Positions 48,221 to 56,729 of a stretch of 64,000 nucleotides of DNA are shown in pieces (the first letter of the stretch is position 1; each line of letters starts with the position of its first letter). A model generated the notes under the pieces. It searched no databases. It was not told the origin of the DNA and worked only from the letters and a program-made list of their open reading frames with translations. The stretch covers positions 1-64,000 of the forward strand of contig CAWHGB010000006.1 of assembly GCA_963828855.1 (NCBI GenBank), written 5' to 3'. The DNA comes from CAVVEQ01 sp963828855 (GTDB lineage Bacteria; Chloroflexota; Anaerolineae; Anaerolineales; Anaerolineaceae). A program made the position numbers and the translations under genes.

Positions 48221-48628
48221 CTATATTCTCTTTTCTCCCCTGAACCAGGTGGGCATGTGGAACCCGATGATGGCCCCCAGGATGGAAAGCGAATAAAAGG
48301 GATTGCCTGGTTCGAGCACGGGGTAAATGAGGACTGCTGCCAGGAGGGGGATATAAGCCCCCAGGAGAGTGCCAATTGCCCTTGCGGGCAGGCGCGGAGC
48401 GGCTTCCAGCCAGTGGAAGCGCAGCGCAATCCAACCGGAAAGGAAAGCACCGGCAGAAAATGTGAGCCCCACGATGGCGGCAAAGAGATATTTATTGGAC
48501 AGTTGCACATTCTCCAGCCCGCCTATCAGCAGGGATAGGAGGAAGGTGACCACCTGGGTCATGATAAGCTGGAAGAACAGGATCCCCAGGATGATGAGTA
48601 CGCGGACAAGCATCGATCGTGTTTTCAT
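48221..48628 (-). CDS. Four-helix membrane protein of unknown function
   Basis: A 135-residue protein with four predicted membrane helices (LVRVLIILGILFFQLIMTQVV onward, AAIVGLTFSAGAFLSGWIAL, AIGTLLGAYIPLLAAVLIY, LSILGAIIGFHMP). The start at 48628 follows GGAGGGTG. I do not recognise the family, and the neighbours give no clue. Confidence 0.65.
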   Translation of the reverse strand: MKTRSMLVRVLIILGILFFQLIMTQVVTFLLSLLIGGLENVQLSNKYLFAAIVGLTFSAGAFLSGWIALRFHWLEAAPRLPARAIGTLLGAYIPLLAAVLIYPVLEPGNPFYSLSILGAIIGFHMPTWFRGEKRI

Positions 48629-48845
48629 TTCACCCTCCGTATCTCATTGATTATATCGATAATTTCCCGCGCGGTATTATAAAAACCTCGTGTAATAGGG
48701 TAATTGTGGCCAATGAAAAAATTCAACAACTGTACAATGTCACACCCGTGAAATGGAATATAGTGACAGGGATGTTTGTGATTCGGATCGAAGGTGCGAG
48801 CTCAAAACCGTACCCGGGATCCACTTGAGATTTGCGGAGGAAGAG

Positions 48846-49533
48846 ATGGAAGCGAAACCGATGACACGCGCGGAGCTGGCACGGGTGGCGATCACCCGGA
48901 TGGTGGGATTTTTCATCGTGATGGGGCTGATCCTTTTTGGGATGGCCGGGAGCCTGAAATATTGGCAGGCATGGATCTACTTGTTGATATTGGGGGGATC
49001 TCCACTCTGGTAGGTTTTACCTAATTAGAAACGATCCGGCGTTATTTGAACGACGGATGCGAATGAAGGAACGGGAAGCCGTCCAAAAGAAGATCGTCTT
49101 ATCCAGTTTTCTCTATATCGGCTTACTGTTCGTTTTGCCTGCCCTGAATTTTCGCTTCGGCTGGTCGGTCACGCCGGTTTGGGCGGTGATCGCGGGCGAT
49201 ATCATCATTATGCTTGGGTACTGGATCTTCTACCGGGTGCTGCGTGAAAACAGCTATGCCTCGCGGGTGATCGAGGTGGAGCAGGGGCAGAAGGTGATCG
49301 ATAGCGGACCCTATGCCACGGTGCAGGCACCCGATGTACCTGGGTGTGATCTTGATCTATGCCTTTACCCCGCTGGCGCTGGGCTTCTGGTGGATGGTGC
49401 TGCCGGCGCTTTCGATCATCCCCATCCTGGCGGTGCGCATCCGTAACGAGGAGGAAGTGCTGGCGCGCGACCTGCCGGGTTACGGCGGGTACCTGCAGAA
49501 GGTGAAATACCGCCTCTGCCAGGGGTGTGGTAG
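48846..49533 (+). CDS. Isoprenylcysteine carboxyl methyltransferase-like membrane protein, frameshifted
   Basis: An ICMT/PEMT-fold integral methyltransferase of about 225 residues. It begins with two helices (VGFFIVMGLILFGMAG, YWQAWIYLLILGG), then LFERRMRMKEREAVQKKIVL. The diagnostic SAM-binding segment RHPMYLGVILIYAFTPLALG lies after a frame break near 49330. The end RNEEEVLARDLPGYGGYLQKV is followed by a GVW terminus in the third frame. At least three breaks are needed. Bacterial members methylate lipids or unknown acceptors, since prenylated proteins are rare. Confidence 0.78.
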
Positions 49534-49618
49534 GGTATCACTTGCGGAAAACACCTTGTATGCTGAATTGAATTTTTCAACGTTGAACTGGCTTCGCAGC
49601 ACTTGAATGGAGGTCAGA

Positions 49619-49801
49619 ATGACTTACAAAGTTCACAGGCTTGAGGTGAAAGAGGAGCTAATGCAGCAGCTCCTCGAAGATTTCCTGAATTCACTGCGGG
49701 GAGAAGTTGTGGCGATCATCCCGAACATTACGCCAGTTTTCCGCCCAATGGGTGCGACCTCGAAGGTCAATTTCCTTCTGATCGTGGAGAGGATCACCTG
49801 A
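49619..49801 (+). CDS. Small hypothetical protein (60 aa)
   Basis: The ATG at 49619 follows GGAGG at good spacing, which is the main support. The product (TYKVHRLEVKEELMQQLLED, then VVAIIPNITPVFRPMG) has a helix-strand look and no motif I recognise. It sits between the ICMT-like gene and a palindromic repeat. Confidence 0.5.
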   Translation: MTYKVHRLEVKEELMQQLLEDFLNSLRGEVVAIIPNITPVFRPMGATSKVNFLLIVERIT

Positions 49802-49874
49802 CACCTGTTGGGGAGATTTGAATCCCCCCATAGGAGAAATTCCCCTGCTACCGTGGTGTGGTGGGGGAATTAAT

Positions 49875-49904
49875 GTCGAGGACGCGACCGGTCTCCGACC
49901 TACG
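49875..49904. repeat. Dispersed palindromic repeat, copy 1
   Basis: Arms GTCGAGGAC and GTCTCCGAC flank GCGACCG, followed by CTACG. It matches the consensus arm/loop/CTACG layout of the family with two adjacent mismatches in the stem. Confidence 0.7.
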
Positions 49905-49918
49905 CTGGCTGCGCTGAA

Positions 49919-50536
49919 TTATTTCCCTTCCGCCAGACGCTGGATGGTGAGCAGCATCTTGCGCTCCATCACGAAGGCGACGCGGTTGAACACCTCCCAC
50001 GCTCCGCCGACCATGTTGGTGCGCGTGCGGGTCTGCAGGCGGGTGGTGCCATCCGCCTGGGGGATCAGGACGAACTGCCAGAGCTCCTCCCATTTACCAT
50101 CCCCCTTATGACCGAAGATCACGGCTTCGCCGGGCAGGATGCGCGCGACGATATAGGGTGGCGGGGCGAAATCCCCCGCGCACATCTTCATCAGGTCACC
50201 TTCCTTGAGGTTCTGCCACTCGGTTCGGATTACCTCATCCTTGGCCATCTCGCAGCCGGTGAGCCTTTCCAGCCAGGTGTAGGAATACATGCCGGCCTTA
50301 TCCGCGCCGATCTGCAGCAGCCAGGGGTAGATTTGTTGCGGCGAGGCTTTGATGGTTACCGCGCGGTTGACCACCCGGGCAGGCTCGGGCAGGAGGTCAT
50401 CACCGGGGAGCGGCGCTTCGCGCTCGGCGGGGGTGGATCCCCAACGGTCCATCCAGGGGGTGAGCAGGATGACGAGCAGGACGAAGAGCAGGATGAGGGC
50501 GAGGAGGACCCCAAGAATGATGAGGAAGGTTTTCAT
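49919..50536 (-). CDS. Membrane-anchored SRPBCC-fold protein
   Basis: A 205-residue protein with one N-terminal helix (FLIILGVLLALILLFVLLVI) and a SRPBCC/polyketide-cyclase-like domain. The domain begins with NRAVTIKASPQQIYPWLLQIGAD and ends in a long helix (WEVFNRVAFVMERKMLLTIQRL). The fold binds hydrophobic ligands. The start at 50536 follows a weak AAGGAATC. No function can be assigned. Confidence 0.8.
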   Translation of the reverse strand: MKTFLIILGVLLALILLFVLLVILLTPWMDRWGSTPAEREAPLPGDDLLPEPARVVNRAVTIKASPQQIYPWLLQIGADKAGMYSYTWLERLTGCEMAKDEVIRTEWQNLKEGDLMKMCAGDFAPPPYIVARILPGEAVIFGHKGDGKWEELWQFVLIPQADGTTRLQTRTRTNMVGGAWEVFNRVAFVMERKMLLTIQRLAEGK

Positions 50537-50666
50537 GGTGGTGATTCCTTTGCTGGTTGGAATGAGGTGCGATTATCCGCGGCGGTATTATACCCGGCAA
50601 CGGGGGTACTATCACCACCCGCAATATGGTGGGGACGCAATTCGCCCCCAGGTTTACACCTGAGGT

Positions 50667-51002
50667 TTAAGTGTACTCGACGGAGATTTCGACCGCGGTA
50701 TCTGTGCCTTTGTTCTCAAGCCAGTGCAGGGTGTTCCGATCCTCGGGCCAGCCAAGTCCCGGCCCGTACTCCCTGGCCACTCCATCCCGATAATCAGTGA
50801 TCGTTCCCTGCAGGATATAGACCATGCCGGGCCTGTCTTTATGGTCGTGAATCGGGCCGATGACGCCTCCGGGTTCGATGGTCACCTTGCGCATGCGGAA
50901 CTGGCGGCCGGCGAGACCATCAATCTCGGGGCCAAGGTCAAACGCTGCCAGCAGCTCCACTTTTACACCTTTCGTCTCAGGGGATGCCTGTTCGTTTTTC
51001 AT
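50667..51002 (-). CDS. Single-domain cupin protein
   Basis: A 111-residue cupin. Motif 1 is GVIGPIHDHKDRPGMVYILQG, with two metal-type histidines and a glutamine-like position, and motif 2 is GPGLGWPEDRNTLHWLENKG. The start at 51002 follows AAAGGAGATTG. Single-domain cupins act as isomerases, dioxygenases or binding proteins; the function here is open. Confidence 0.83.
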   Translation of the reverse strand: MKNEQASPETKGVKVELLAAFDLGPEIDGLAGRQFRMRKVTIEPGGVIGPIHDHKDRPGMVYILQGTITDYRDGVAREYGPGLGWPEDRNTLHWLENKGTDTAVEISVEYT

Positions 51003-51143
51003 CACAATCTCCTTTCTGCATTTCCAACGCTCATGACGGGGATGATACACCTCTGGAGGTGCCATGATGGTTAATGATCAATAAGATTATGGTGAAAACA
51101 TCGTAACTAAAATTTAACGATGATGGGGATTTTCGTAAATAAT

Positions 51144-51168
51144 GCCGGGGATGCAAGCGGTCCCAGAC
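51144..51168. repeat. Dispersed palindromic repeat, copy 2
   Basis: GCCGGGGATGCAAGCGGTCCC followed by AGAC: the same arm and loop order as the other copies, with decayed outer pairs. It lies upstream of the hydrolase gene at 51243. Confidence 0.6.
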
Positions 51169-51242
51169 GTGAGCGTTTCTGCGCGAAGCGGGGGGTGAGG
51201 CAGGCTATATAATGATGCTGAAGGATCTCACGGATTAATCCA

Positions 51243-52157
51243 TTGGAAACCATCTTGACCCGTTACAGGCAGGAAAAACGACTCGCGATCGAGCGCCTGC
51301 TCTCCCAAAGCGAATTATTCGAAACCGCGCTTGGGCTGTTGGAAGCCGCGCAGACCGGGCAGGGGAGCGCCGTTCTAATCTCACACGGCAGCGGGGGCGG
51401 GTATGATATGGGGCTGTGGCTGGCGCGCTTCCTGGGCGGACCTTATCGATATATCGCCCCCTCCCGTTTCGGGTATCTGCGCTCCCCCCGTCCTTCTGAT
51501 CAGACCCCTGAAGCACAGGCGGATCTCTACGCCGCGCTCCTCGACCTGCTCAGGATCGATTCCGTCGTCGTCATCGGGCTTTCGGGCGGCGGCGCATCCG
51601 CGCTTCAATTTGCCCTGCGCCACCCCGCGCGCTGCCGCGCACTTATCCTGATCTCGGCCATCAGCCGCCAGGTTCCACCCCTGCCGCGCTTTTTACGGGC
51701 GATCTTCCCGATCATGCTATCCTCCGATTTCCTGCCCTGGTTTCTCCATGCCGTCGCCCCGCGGAGGATCTACCAGGCCAACGGGGTCAGCCGTGAGGTG
51801 CTCGCGCGGATCCAAAAAGACGGGGAGACGATGCGGCAGCTGGATGCGCTTTTCCAGACCAATTTTCCCTCCACACCGCGGCGGGAGGGGATGCTCTGCG
51901 ACCTGCAGCAGATGGCGAACCCCTTTTCGATCCCGCTGGAGCGGATCACCACCCCTACGCTTGTGATCCACGCGGAGGATGACCCGGTGGTGCCGATCGC
52001 GCTGGGCGAATATTCGGCTGCCACCATCCCCGGCGCGCGGTTCCTGAGGCTGAAGGATGGCGGTCACTTTGCCAGCATCACCCACCGGCAGGAGACGCTG
52101 CCTGCCATTCACGAATTTATGGAGAATTTGGATCCCGGTGGGAAGATGCGAGGGTGA
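51243..52157 (+). CDS. Alpha/beta hydrolase
   Basis: A 304-residue hydrolase. The oxyanion region is AVLISHGSGGGYDMGLWLA, the nucleophile elbow VVIGLSGGGASALQFAL (serine in GLSGG), the acid is in TPTLVIHAEDDPVVPIALGE, and the histidine in LKDGGHFASITHRQE, so the triad is complete. The TTG at 51243 is the only suitable start. Substrate unknown. It converges with the GNAT gene at 52167. Confidence 0.85.
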   Translation: METILTRYRQEKRLAIERLLSQSELFETALGLLEAAQTGQGSAVLISHGSGGGYDMGLWLARFLGGPYRYIAPSRFGYLRSPRPSDQTPEAQADLYAALLDLLRIDSVVVIGLSGGGASALQFALRHPARCRALILISAISRQVPPLPRFLRAIFPIMLSSDFLPWFLHAVAPRRIYQANGVSREVLARIQKDGETMRQLDALFQTNFPSTPRREGMLCDLQQMANPFSIPLERITTPTLVIHAEDDPVVPIALGEYSAATIPGARFLRLKDGGHFASITHRQETLPAIHEFMENLDPGGKMRG

Positions 52158-52166
52158 TGGGTAATT

Positions 52167-52593
52167 TCACAATCGCTTGGTCATGAAGTGACGGGTGTGG
52201 CCGGGGGGAAAATCGACCAGCTCGCCGAAGACGCGATAACCCAGCTTTTTATAGAAACCCGGCGCCTGGAAGGAGAAGGTATCCAGGTAGACGTCCTTCA
52301 CCCCGCGCGTGCGGGCTTCCTCCTCGGCGCGGAGGAGCAGCTTTTCGCCATAGCCCTGCCCGCGCAGGTCATCTTTGACGAACATGAGGCTGACGTAAAG
52401 CCAATCGTAATAGGTATCCCCGATGAGACCGCCGAGGGTCGCACCCGTTTCATCCCGGAGGACAACGCACAGCGGCGTGGCGGCATCACTGCCGGCGTGG
52501 CTGGAGGTTGAAATTGCTGATCCCGCCGCCGATCACCTCCCAGGCGGCGTCATCGGGTTTTTCGAGGATGGTGATGTGAAGTTCCGGGTTCAT
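52167..52593 (-). CDS. GNAT-family N-acetyltransferase, frameshifted
   Basis: A single GNAT domain of about 140 residues. The start at 52593 gives NPELHITILEKPDDAAWEV. A break near 52490 leads into PLCVVLRDETGATLGGLIG and then the acetyl-CoA loop VKDDLRGQGYGEKLLLRAEEEA. The strand DVYLDTFSFQAPGFYKKLGY closes the fold. It belongs to a local family of related GNAT genes continued at 52681 and 53750. Confidence 0.82.
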
Positions 52594-52634
52594 GACGGTT
52601 ATCCTTTCGGGGAGTTCTCAGGATTTTGAAAAAT

Positions 52635-52671
52635 AAAATAGCACGGAACGGGGGGAAAGGCAACCGGGCAC
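52635..52671. repeat. 37-base duplicated spacer, copy 1
   Basis: An AT-start, G-rich sequence beginning AAAATAGCACGGAACGGGGG. It recurs at 53689-53725 with one difference. Each copy lies upstream of a minus-strand GNAT gene, which fits a tandem duplication of gene plus spacer. Confidence 0.85.
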
Positions 52672-52680
52672 AACACCGAT

Positions 52681-53602
52681 CTACCCCTGAGAGTATTTCT
52701 TGATCAGGTAAAACTCCTCGACCGGAGGAGGGTACCCATTGGATACGCCAAGAACCGAATAGCCCATTTTCTGAAAAAAACCGGGGGCCAGGAACGAAAA
52801 GCAATAGGCCTGGGAGGCAATGCAGCCATTTTCCCTGGCGATTTTTTCCATCTCCATCATCAACCTTCTTCCCAGGCCTTTCCCGCGGAACCCTTCCGCG
52901 ATCCAGACGTGATCAAAGATCAGGTTCGAGAGGGTTGTCCAGGCGGAAAGCCCGCCGATGAGCTCGCCCGCCTGGTCTTTCAGGATCAACCTGATCTTTA
53001 TTCCCTTATCGCCATCCCCGATGTTCATTTTCACGTGGCGGTGCAGCCCCGCGTGCATGATCTTCTTATCCTCTTCGCTCACGTCCGTCGTGAGGATCAG
53101 CCCCTGTGCGTCGGGAATGCCGAGCTCCCTGTTGTTGGCTTGATCCGAAGGCAGGCGCTTCATGAATACATGCTCGGTTATTCCATTGGGGTAACCATCA
53201 TAGATACCCAAAGGTTGATACCCGATGGTTGGATAGAACTTTGGCCCCTGGAAGGAAAGCGTCCAGGTTTGGGCGGTGTTGCAGCCGCCCGCGAAGCCGA
53301 TCCGCTCCGCGGCGAGGACAAGCTGGCTGCCGTAGCCCTTCCCGCGGAGGTCATCCGAAACCCACAGGACCTCCAGGTGCATCACCCTGAAGACGGTGCT
53401 GGCGATCACCCCGCCCTGAAGTTGCCCTGGGCGTCTTTCAGCGCCAGGGCGATCTCGATGCCCGGCTGGTCAATTTCCCCGCGGGTTTGGATGCGCTTCT
53501 CTTCATCGATCGCGTTTTGAACCCATTCCATCTCTTCCAGCGTGGGATCATCCCGGATGGAAAAGGTTGACCGTCAATCACGAACGGGGTATTCAAGGGC
53601 AT
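52681..53602 (-). CDS. Tandem double-GNAT acetyltransferase, frameshifted
   Basis: Two GNAT domains in one chain of about 305 residues. Domain 1 starts at 53602 with PLNTPFVIDGQPFPSG; after breaks near 53410-53550 it carries VSDDLRGKGYGSQLVLAAER and TLSFQGPKFYPTIGY. Domain 2 carries IAEGFRGKGLGRRLMMEMEK and CFSFLAPGFFQKMGY. The two halves resemble each other and the protein at 52167, so internal and local duplication produced them. Substrate unknown. Confidence 0.82.
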
Positions 53603-53688
53603 GGAAGTCTCTCCTTGGAACAAAGGACACGGTGGGCGGTTCAAGAGGCGCGATTCACCCACCGCCTTCGCAGGATGTTGTTGCATTA

Positions 53689-53725
53689 AAAATAGCACGG
53701 AACGGGGGGAAAGGCAATCGGGCAC
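53689..53725. repeat. 37-base duplicated spacer, copy 2
   Basis: The second copy of the spacer described at 52635, with a single C/T difference. It lies between the double-GNAT start and the end of the next GNAT gene. Confidence 0.85.
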
Positions 53726-53749
53726 GATATGATTGCGCAGCAGTGCAGA

Positions 53750-54675
53750 TCAACTTCCCAGGGGTTTATCCCAGGCGCGCAGGATATCGTGCTCGTCGAA
53801 GCCGACGGCATGGTAGAAAGCCTGGGCGGGTTCCTCTTCCGAACCCACGAAAGCCAGCAGGCAGCCCAGGCTGCTGAAGGCGGCGCAGACCTTCCAGCAG
53901 GCAGGCGCGCCCCAGCCCCAGGCGCTGGTATTCGGGCGGGGTGGCCACCGGCTCGTAGTAGGCGGTGCGGGTGACATCGTCGTACCAGATGGTGCAGAAG
54001 GAGGCGATGGCGCCATCGGGGGCGGCGGCGACGATATCCAGGTCGCGGCGGTAGAGCGGGCAGCGCTGGATATTGCGGTACCATTCCCAGCCCTCGTACT
54101 TCTCATCCGGCTCGTCGGGGTGGAAGCCGCGCCAGGATGCCCAGGAACGCGCGGGCAGCTCCTCGAGCGGCGCCCAGCGAGCGGATGGTGAAACCGGCGG
54201 GATGGCGGATATCCGGCACCGGCCGGGAAAGCAGGCGGCGGTTCTGGGTTTCCCTGTCTTCGGAAAGGATGTAGCCGCGCTTTCGTAAGATGGCCTCGCG
54301 CAGTTCATCCCCCTGGTGGGCGTGGATGCGCGCGCCCCAGCGGCTGCCCGGCTCGGGCTTTGCGAGGGTCTCCTCCGCGGCGCGGATCATCTCCTCCTCC
54401 AGCGCCGGGGTGCGGTGGCGGGGGTGCACCTGCAGGTAGAAGCTGTTGCGGTTCTCGGGGTTGAGGATCGCGGCGATCTCGCCCGCGGGGGTCTCCCAGA
54501 GGAGCGAGTTGCCCTCGAAGGGGTCCATGCCGCAGTTGTCGATGCCGTGCCAGCGCCAGTAATCCCAGCGGGCGACGTGCCAGGAGTGCTCGCGCAGATT
54601 ATTGAGCAGCAGCACCTCGCGCAGGAAGGCGCGCGAGCGCCAGAAATCGGAGTCAGTTTGGAGGGGACGCATCAT
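53750..54675 (-). CDS. Two-domain GNAT-like acetyltransferase, frameshifted
   Basis: About 305 residues. The first half (FLREVLLLNNLREHSWHVAR, then PENRNSFYLQVHPRHRTPAL) looks like a degenerate GNAT domain. The second, after a break near 54170, has ATPPEYQRLGLGRACLLEGL, an intact acetyl-CoA loop, and after another break near 53890 ends in EEPAQAFYHAVGFDEHDI. Its architecture differs from the neighbours at 52167 and 52681, so it is an older relative or an independent family member. Confidence 0.78.
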
Positions 54676-54738
54676 TTTTTTCTTATCGGAAAGGATGATG
54701 ATATTTTACAGGTTCTTTTCTGTGGGGATAAAGAAAAA

Positions 54739-54768
54739 GTCGGGGATGCAAGCGGTCCCCGACCTACG
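54739..54768. repeat. Dispersed palindromic repeat, copy 3
   Basis: Arms GTCGGGGA and TCCCCGAC around TGCAAGCGG, followed by CTACG. A well-preserved copy placed at the left edge of the AT-rich restriction island, 20 bases from the mrr stop. Confidence 0.8.
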
Positions 54769-54788
54769 GCTTGCTTACTGGTCAATTT

Positions 54789-55676
54789 TCAATCTTCAAG
54801 GTCAAGGAAGAAAACCGATCGTAATGGGAATCTTTGACGTGCATCTTGTGAAAGCGAACCATAAAATTGAATCCACAAATCGTATAGCTGTTTGAGATCA
54901 ATTAGGGTTATTTTTCTTGTTTCTTGAGTTCTAGCTGTATCTTTTGCATCGCTAGTAAAACCACCTGAAGAAACAAAAATTCCAACATCAGTTGATCCCA
55001 ATGTTGCCATAAAAGATCGTAAGCCATCGACAGCAGTCGGATTTTCTCTGTGCTTAACTTGAACCTTGATTCGTGGATTTTTTGTACCTAAAGGGTCGTT
55101 GTAAGCAATTATATCGATTCCCTTATCTTTTCCAGGAGGGGACACCCAAACCACATGATAATCCATCGCCTTTAAAAGGTCAGCAACTAGATTTTGGAAA
55201 TCATATGGATTCATTGACAATAGGAAATTTTCAATTTGCTTCCATGCATTTTCTTCTGCTTGTTCAATTTCAAAAATATCGCTTACAGTAACATCTGTGA
55301 TTTCTTGGTCATCTATAACTTTAGGGCGGCTTTTTGCCCATTCCTGATATAAACGGTCGGCTTCTTTATAAAATTCCTCAGGATCCTTATATTTGTTAAA
55401 TGCATCTTTTCCAAGGTCAGTTAATATCCAATAACCTTTGTTTTTTAACATCCAACCTGCTTTTACGAGACCAATAGTGGCAAACCTGATTATTTTCGTA
55501 TATCGCAAGTCATTCGGAACAGAAGAATATGAACCTTTTTCGTAATCAGTAAGTGGAATTACCTCAGCAATATGATCAAGTATTTCTTTGGCTTGAATCC
55601 CTTCTGGTTTGTCATAAATAAATTTACATACTTCCCGAAGAAATTCTCCGCTGCGTCTTTGATTAATGTTTCCCAT
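54789..55676 (-). CDS. Mrr-type restriction endonuclease
   Basis: A 295-residue type IV restriction enzyme. Residues 1-110 form the Mrr N-terminal winged-helix domain (GEFLREVCKFIYDKPEGIQ, KNKGYWILTDLGKDAFNKY). Residues 160-285 form the Mrr catalytic domain of the PD-(D/E)xK fold (NPYDFQNLVADLLKAMDYHV, DKGIDIIAYNDPLG, KVQVKHRE). Mrr cuts DNA carrying foreign methylation. The start at 55676 follows GAGGTAA. The gene is AT-rich compared with its surroundings, a sign of horizontal transfer, and it is intact, which shows that the frameshifts elsewhere are not uniform. Confidence 0.92.
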   Translation of the reverse strand: MGNINQRRSGEFLREVCKFIYDKPEGIQAKEILDHIAEVIPLTDYEKGSYSSVPNDLRYTKIIRFATIGLVKAGWMLKNKGYWILTDLGKDAFNKYKDPEEFYKEADRLYQEWAKSRPKVIDDQEITDVTVSDIFEIEQAEENAWKQIENFLLSMNPYDFQNLVADLLKAMDYHVVWVSPPGKDKGIDIIAYNDPLGTKNPRIKVQVKHRENPTAVDGLRSFMATLGSTDVGIFVSSGGFTSDAKDTARTQETRKITLIDLKQLYDLWIQFYGSLSQDARQRFPLRSVFFLDLED

Positions 55677-55724
55677 TATTACCTCAGTATCTTCAATCGA
55701 TAATGAAACAACCACTTAACCATT

Positions 55725-55743
55725 GCTACAAACGGTCCCCGAC
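55725..55743. repeat. Dispersed palindromic repeat, copy 4 (half)
   Basis: Only the right half is recognisable (ACAAACGGTCCCCGAC). It lies between the Mrr and glycosylase-like genes. Confidence 0.5.
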
Positions 55744-55757
55744 CAACTCTTGAATTA

Positions 55758-56549
55758 TCAATTTAATTCTTCGGATATTTCAGGTGCAAAATTCTTTAAC
55801 CAGGATTGATGGGCAAAATACCATTTATCCGCTGATCTCCCCAGTTTTGCTATTTGCCTTGGGTGTGCGAGGGGGAGAATTTGTATTGGTTTTCCATTCA
55901 ATTTGGTTTCATGAAGTTTCCCATAATCCAATGGCGGTTCTCCAAAATCGCTCAATTTCTTCCAGCGATTATCGAAAAGGGGAAGAAACCATTTTATTGG
56001 TTGATCGCCCAGTAGGACAAGGACATTCGCCTTTGATTCAAGAATTTCTTCGAGGAGTGCATTTCGCCTATTTTCATTCGTCAAAGGATGAGGCAATGAA
56101 GGTACGGAATGTATTGGTAAGGAATATTTTAACTTTTGGATTGTATGATCGTTCGATTGCTTTCAATTGCGCTGGATTCACGCAGCTATACGGGACTAGA
56201 TCACAAAGCCAGGTTCTATCACGATATAAACCTAAAGGCTCAAGATCAATTCATCAAGCGCCTTCCCTGAAGGGCCATTGAATTTTGAATCAGCCGGCAA
56301 TAAACTACCAAGCTTTGTAGGTATCTCAATTTGACGGATTATCGGCTCTGCGTTTTCACCGCGCCAAAAGATCTCGGGCTCACTGGCGACAGCCAGCGCT
56401 TTTACTACATCCTTACCTAAAGGATTAACCCAACGCGCGTGAACAGCGCTTGCGTACACCCCCAAAACTAACACTTGTTTTGGGGTGCGGTTTTTTTGAA
56501 CTACTACTTTTACTTGTTGACCAAAAGGGAACGTGCCGTATGTTTTCAT
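55758..56549 (-). CDS. Uracil-DNA-glycosylase-superfamily-like protein, frameshifted
   Basis: About 265 residues spread over three frames. The start at 56549 gives KTYGTFPFGQQVKVVVQKNR, then VLVLGVYASAVHARWV, which resembles UDG motif A. A break near 56240 leads to LCDLVPYSCVNPAQLKAIE, and a second near 56090 to LVLLGDQPIKWFLPLF and ILPLAHPRQIAKLG, which resembles the HPS motif of the superfamily. The assignment rests on motif positions only. Its place between two restriction-type genes suggests a role in defence. Confidence 0.6.
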
Positions 56550-56639
56550 CCAAGAATTATATAGCATTAAAATAGTCGGTTAAATTAACGGTGACCAATC
56601 CACAACTGGCGGAGAAAAAAAGTGTATGAGTTGGTTAAT

Positions 56640-56670
56640 GACGGGAACGCGAGCCGATTTCGACCTTCGC
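56640..56670. repeat. Dispersed palindromic repeat, copy 5 (diverged)
   Basis: GACGGGAACGCGAGCCG, TTTCGACC and TTCGC follow the order of the consensus with many changes. It lies between the glycosylase-like and GmrSD-like genes. Confidence 0.45.
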
Positions 56671-56729
56671 CAACAAATAGCTGTAATATATAATTATTGG
56701 AACACTTTTTGAGTCATGGAGAAGAATCT

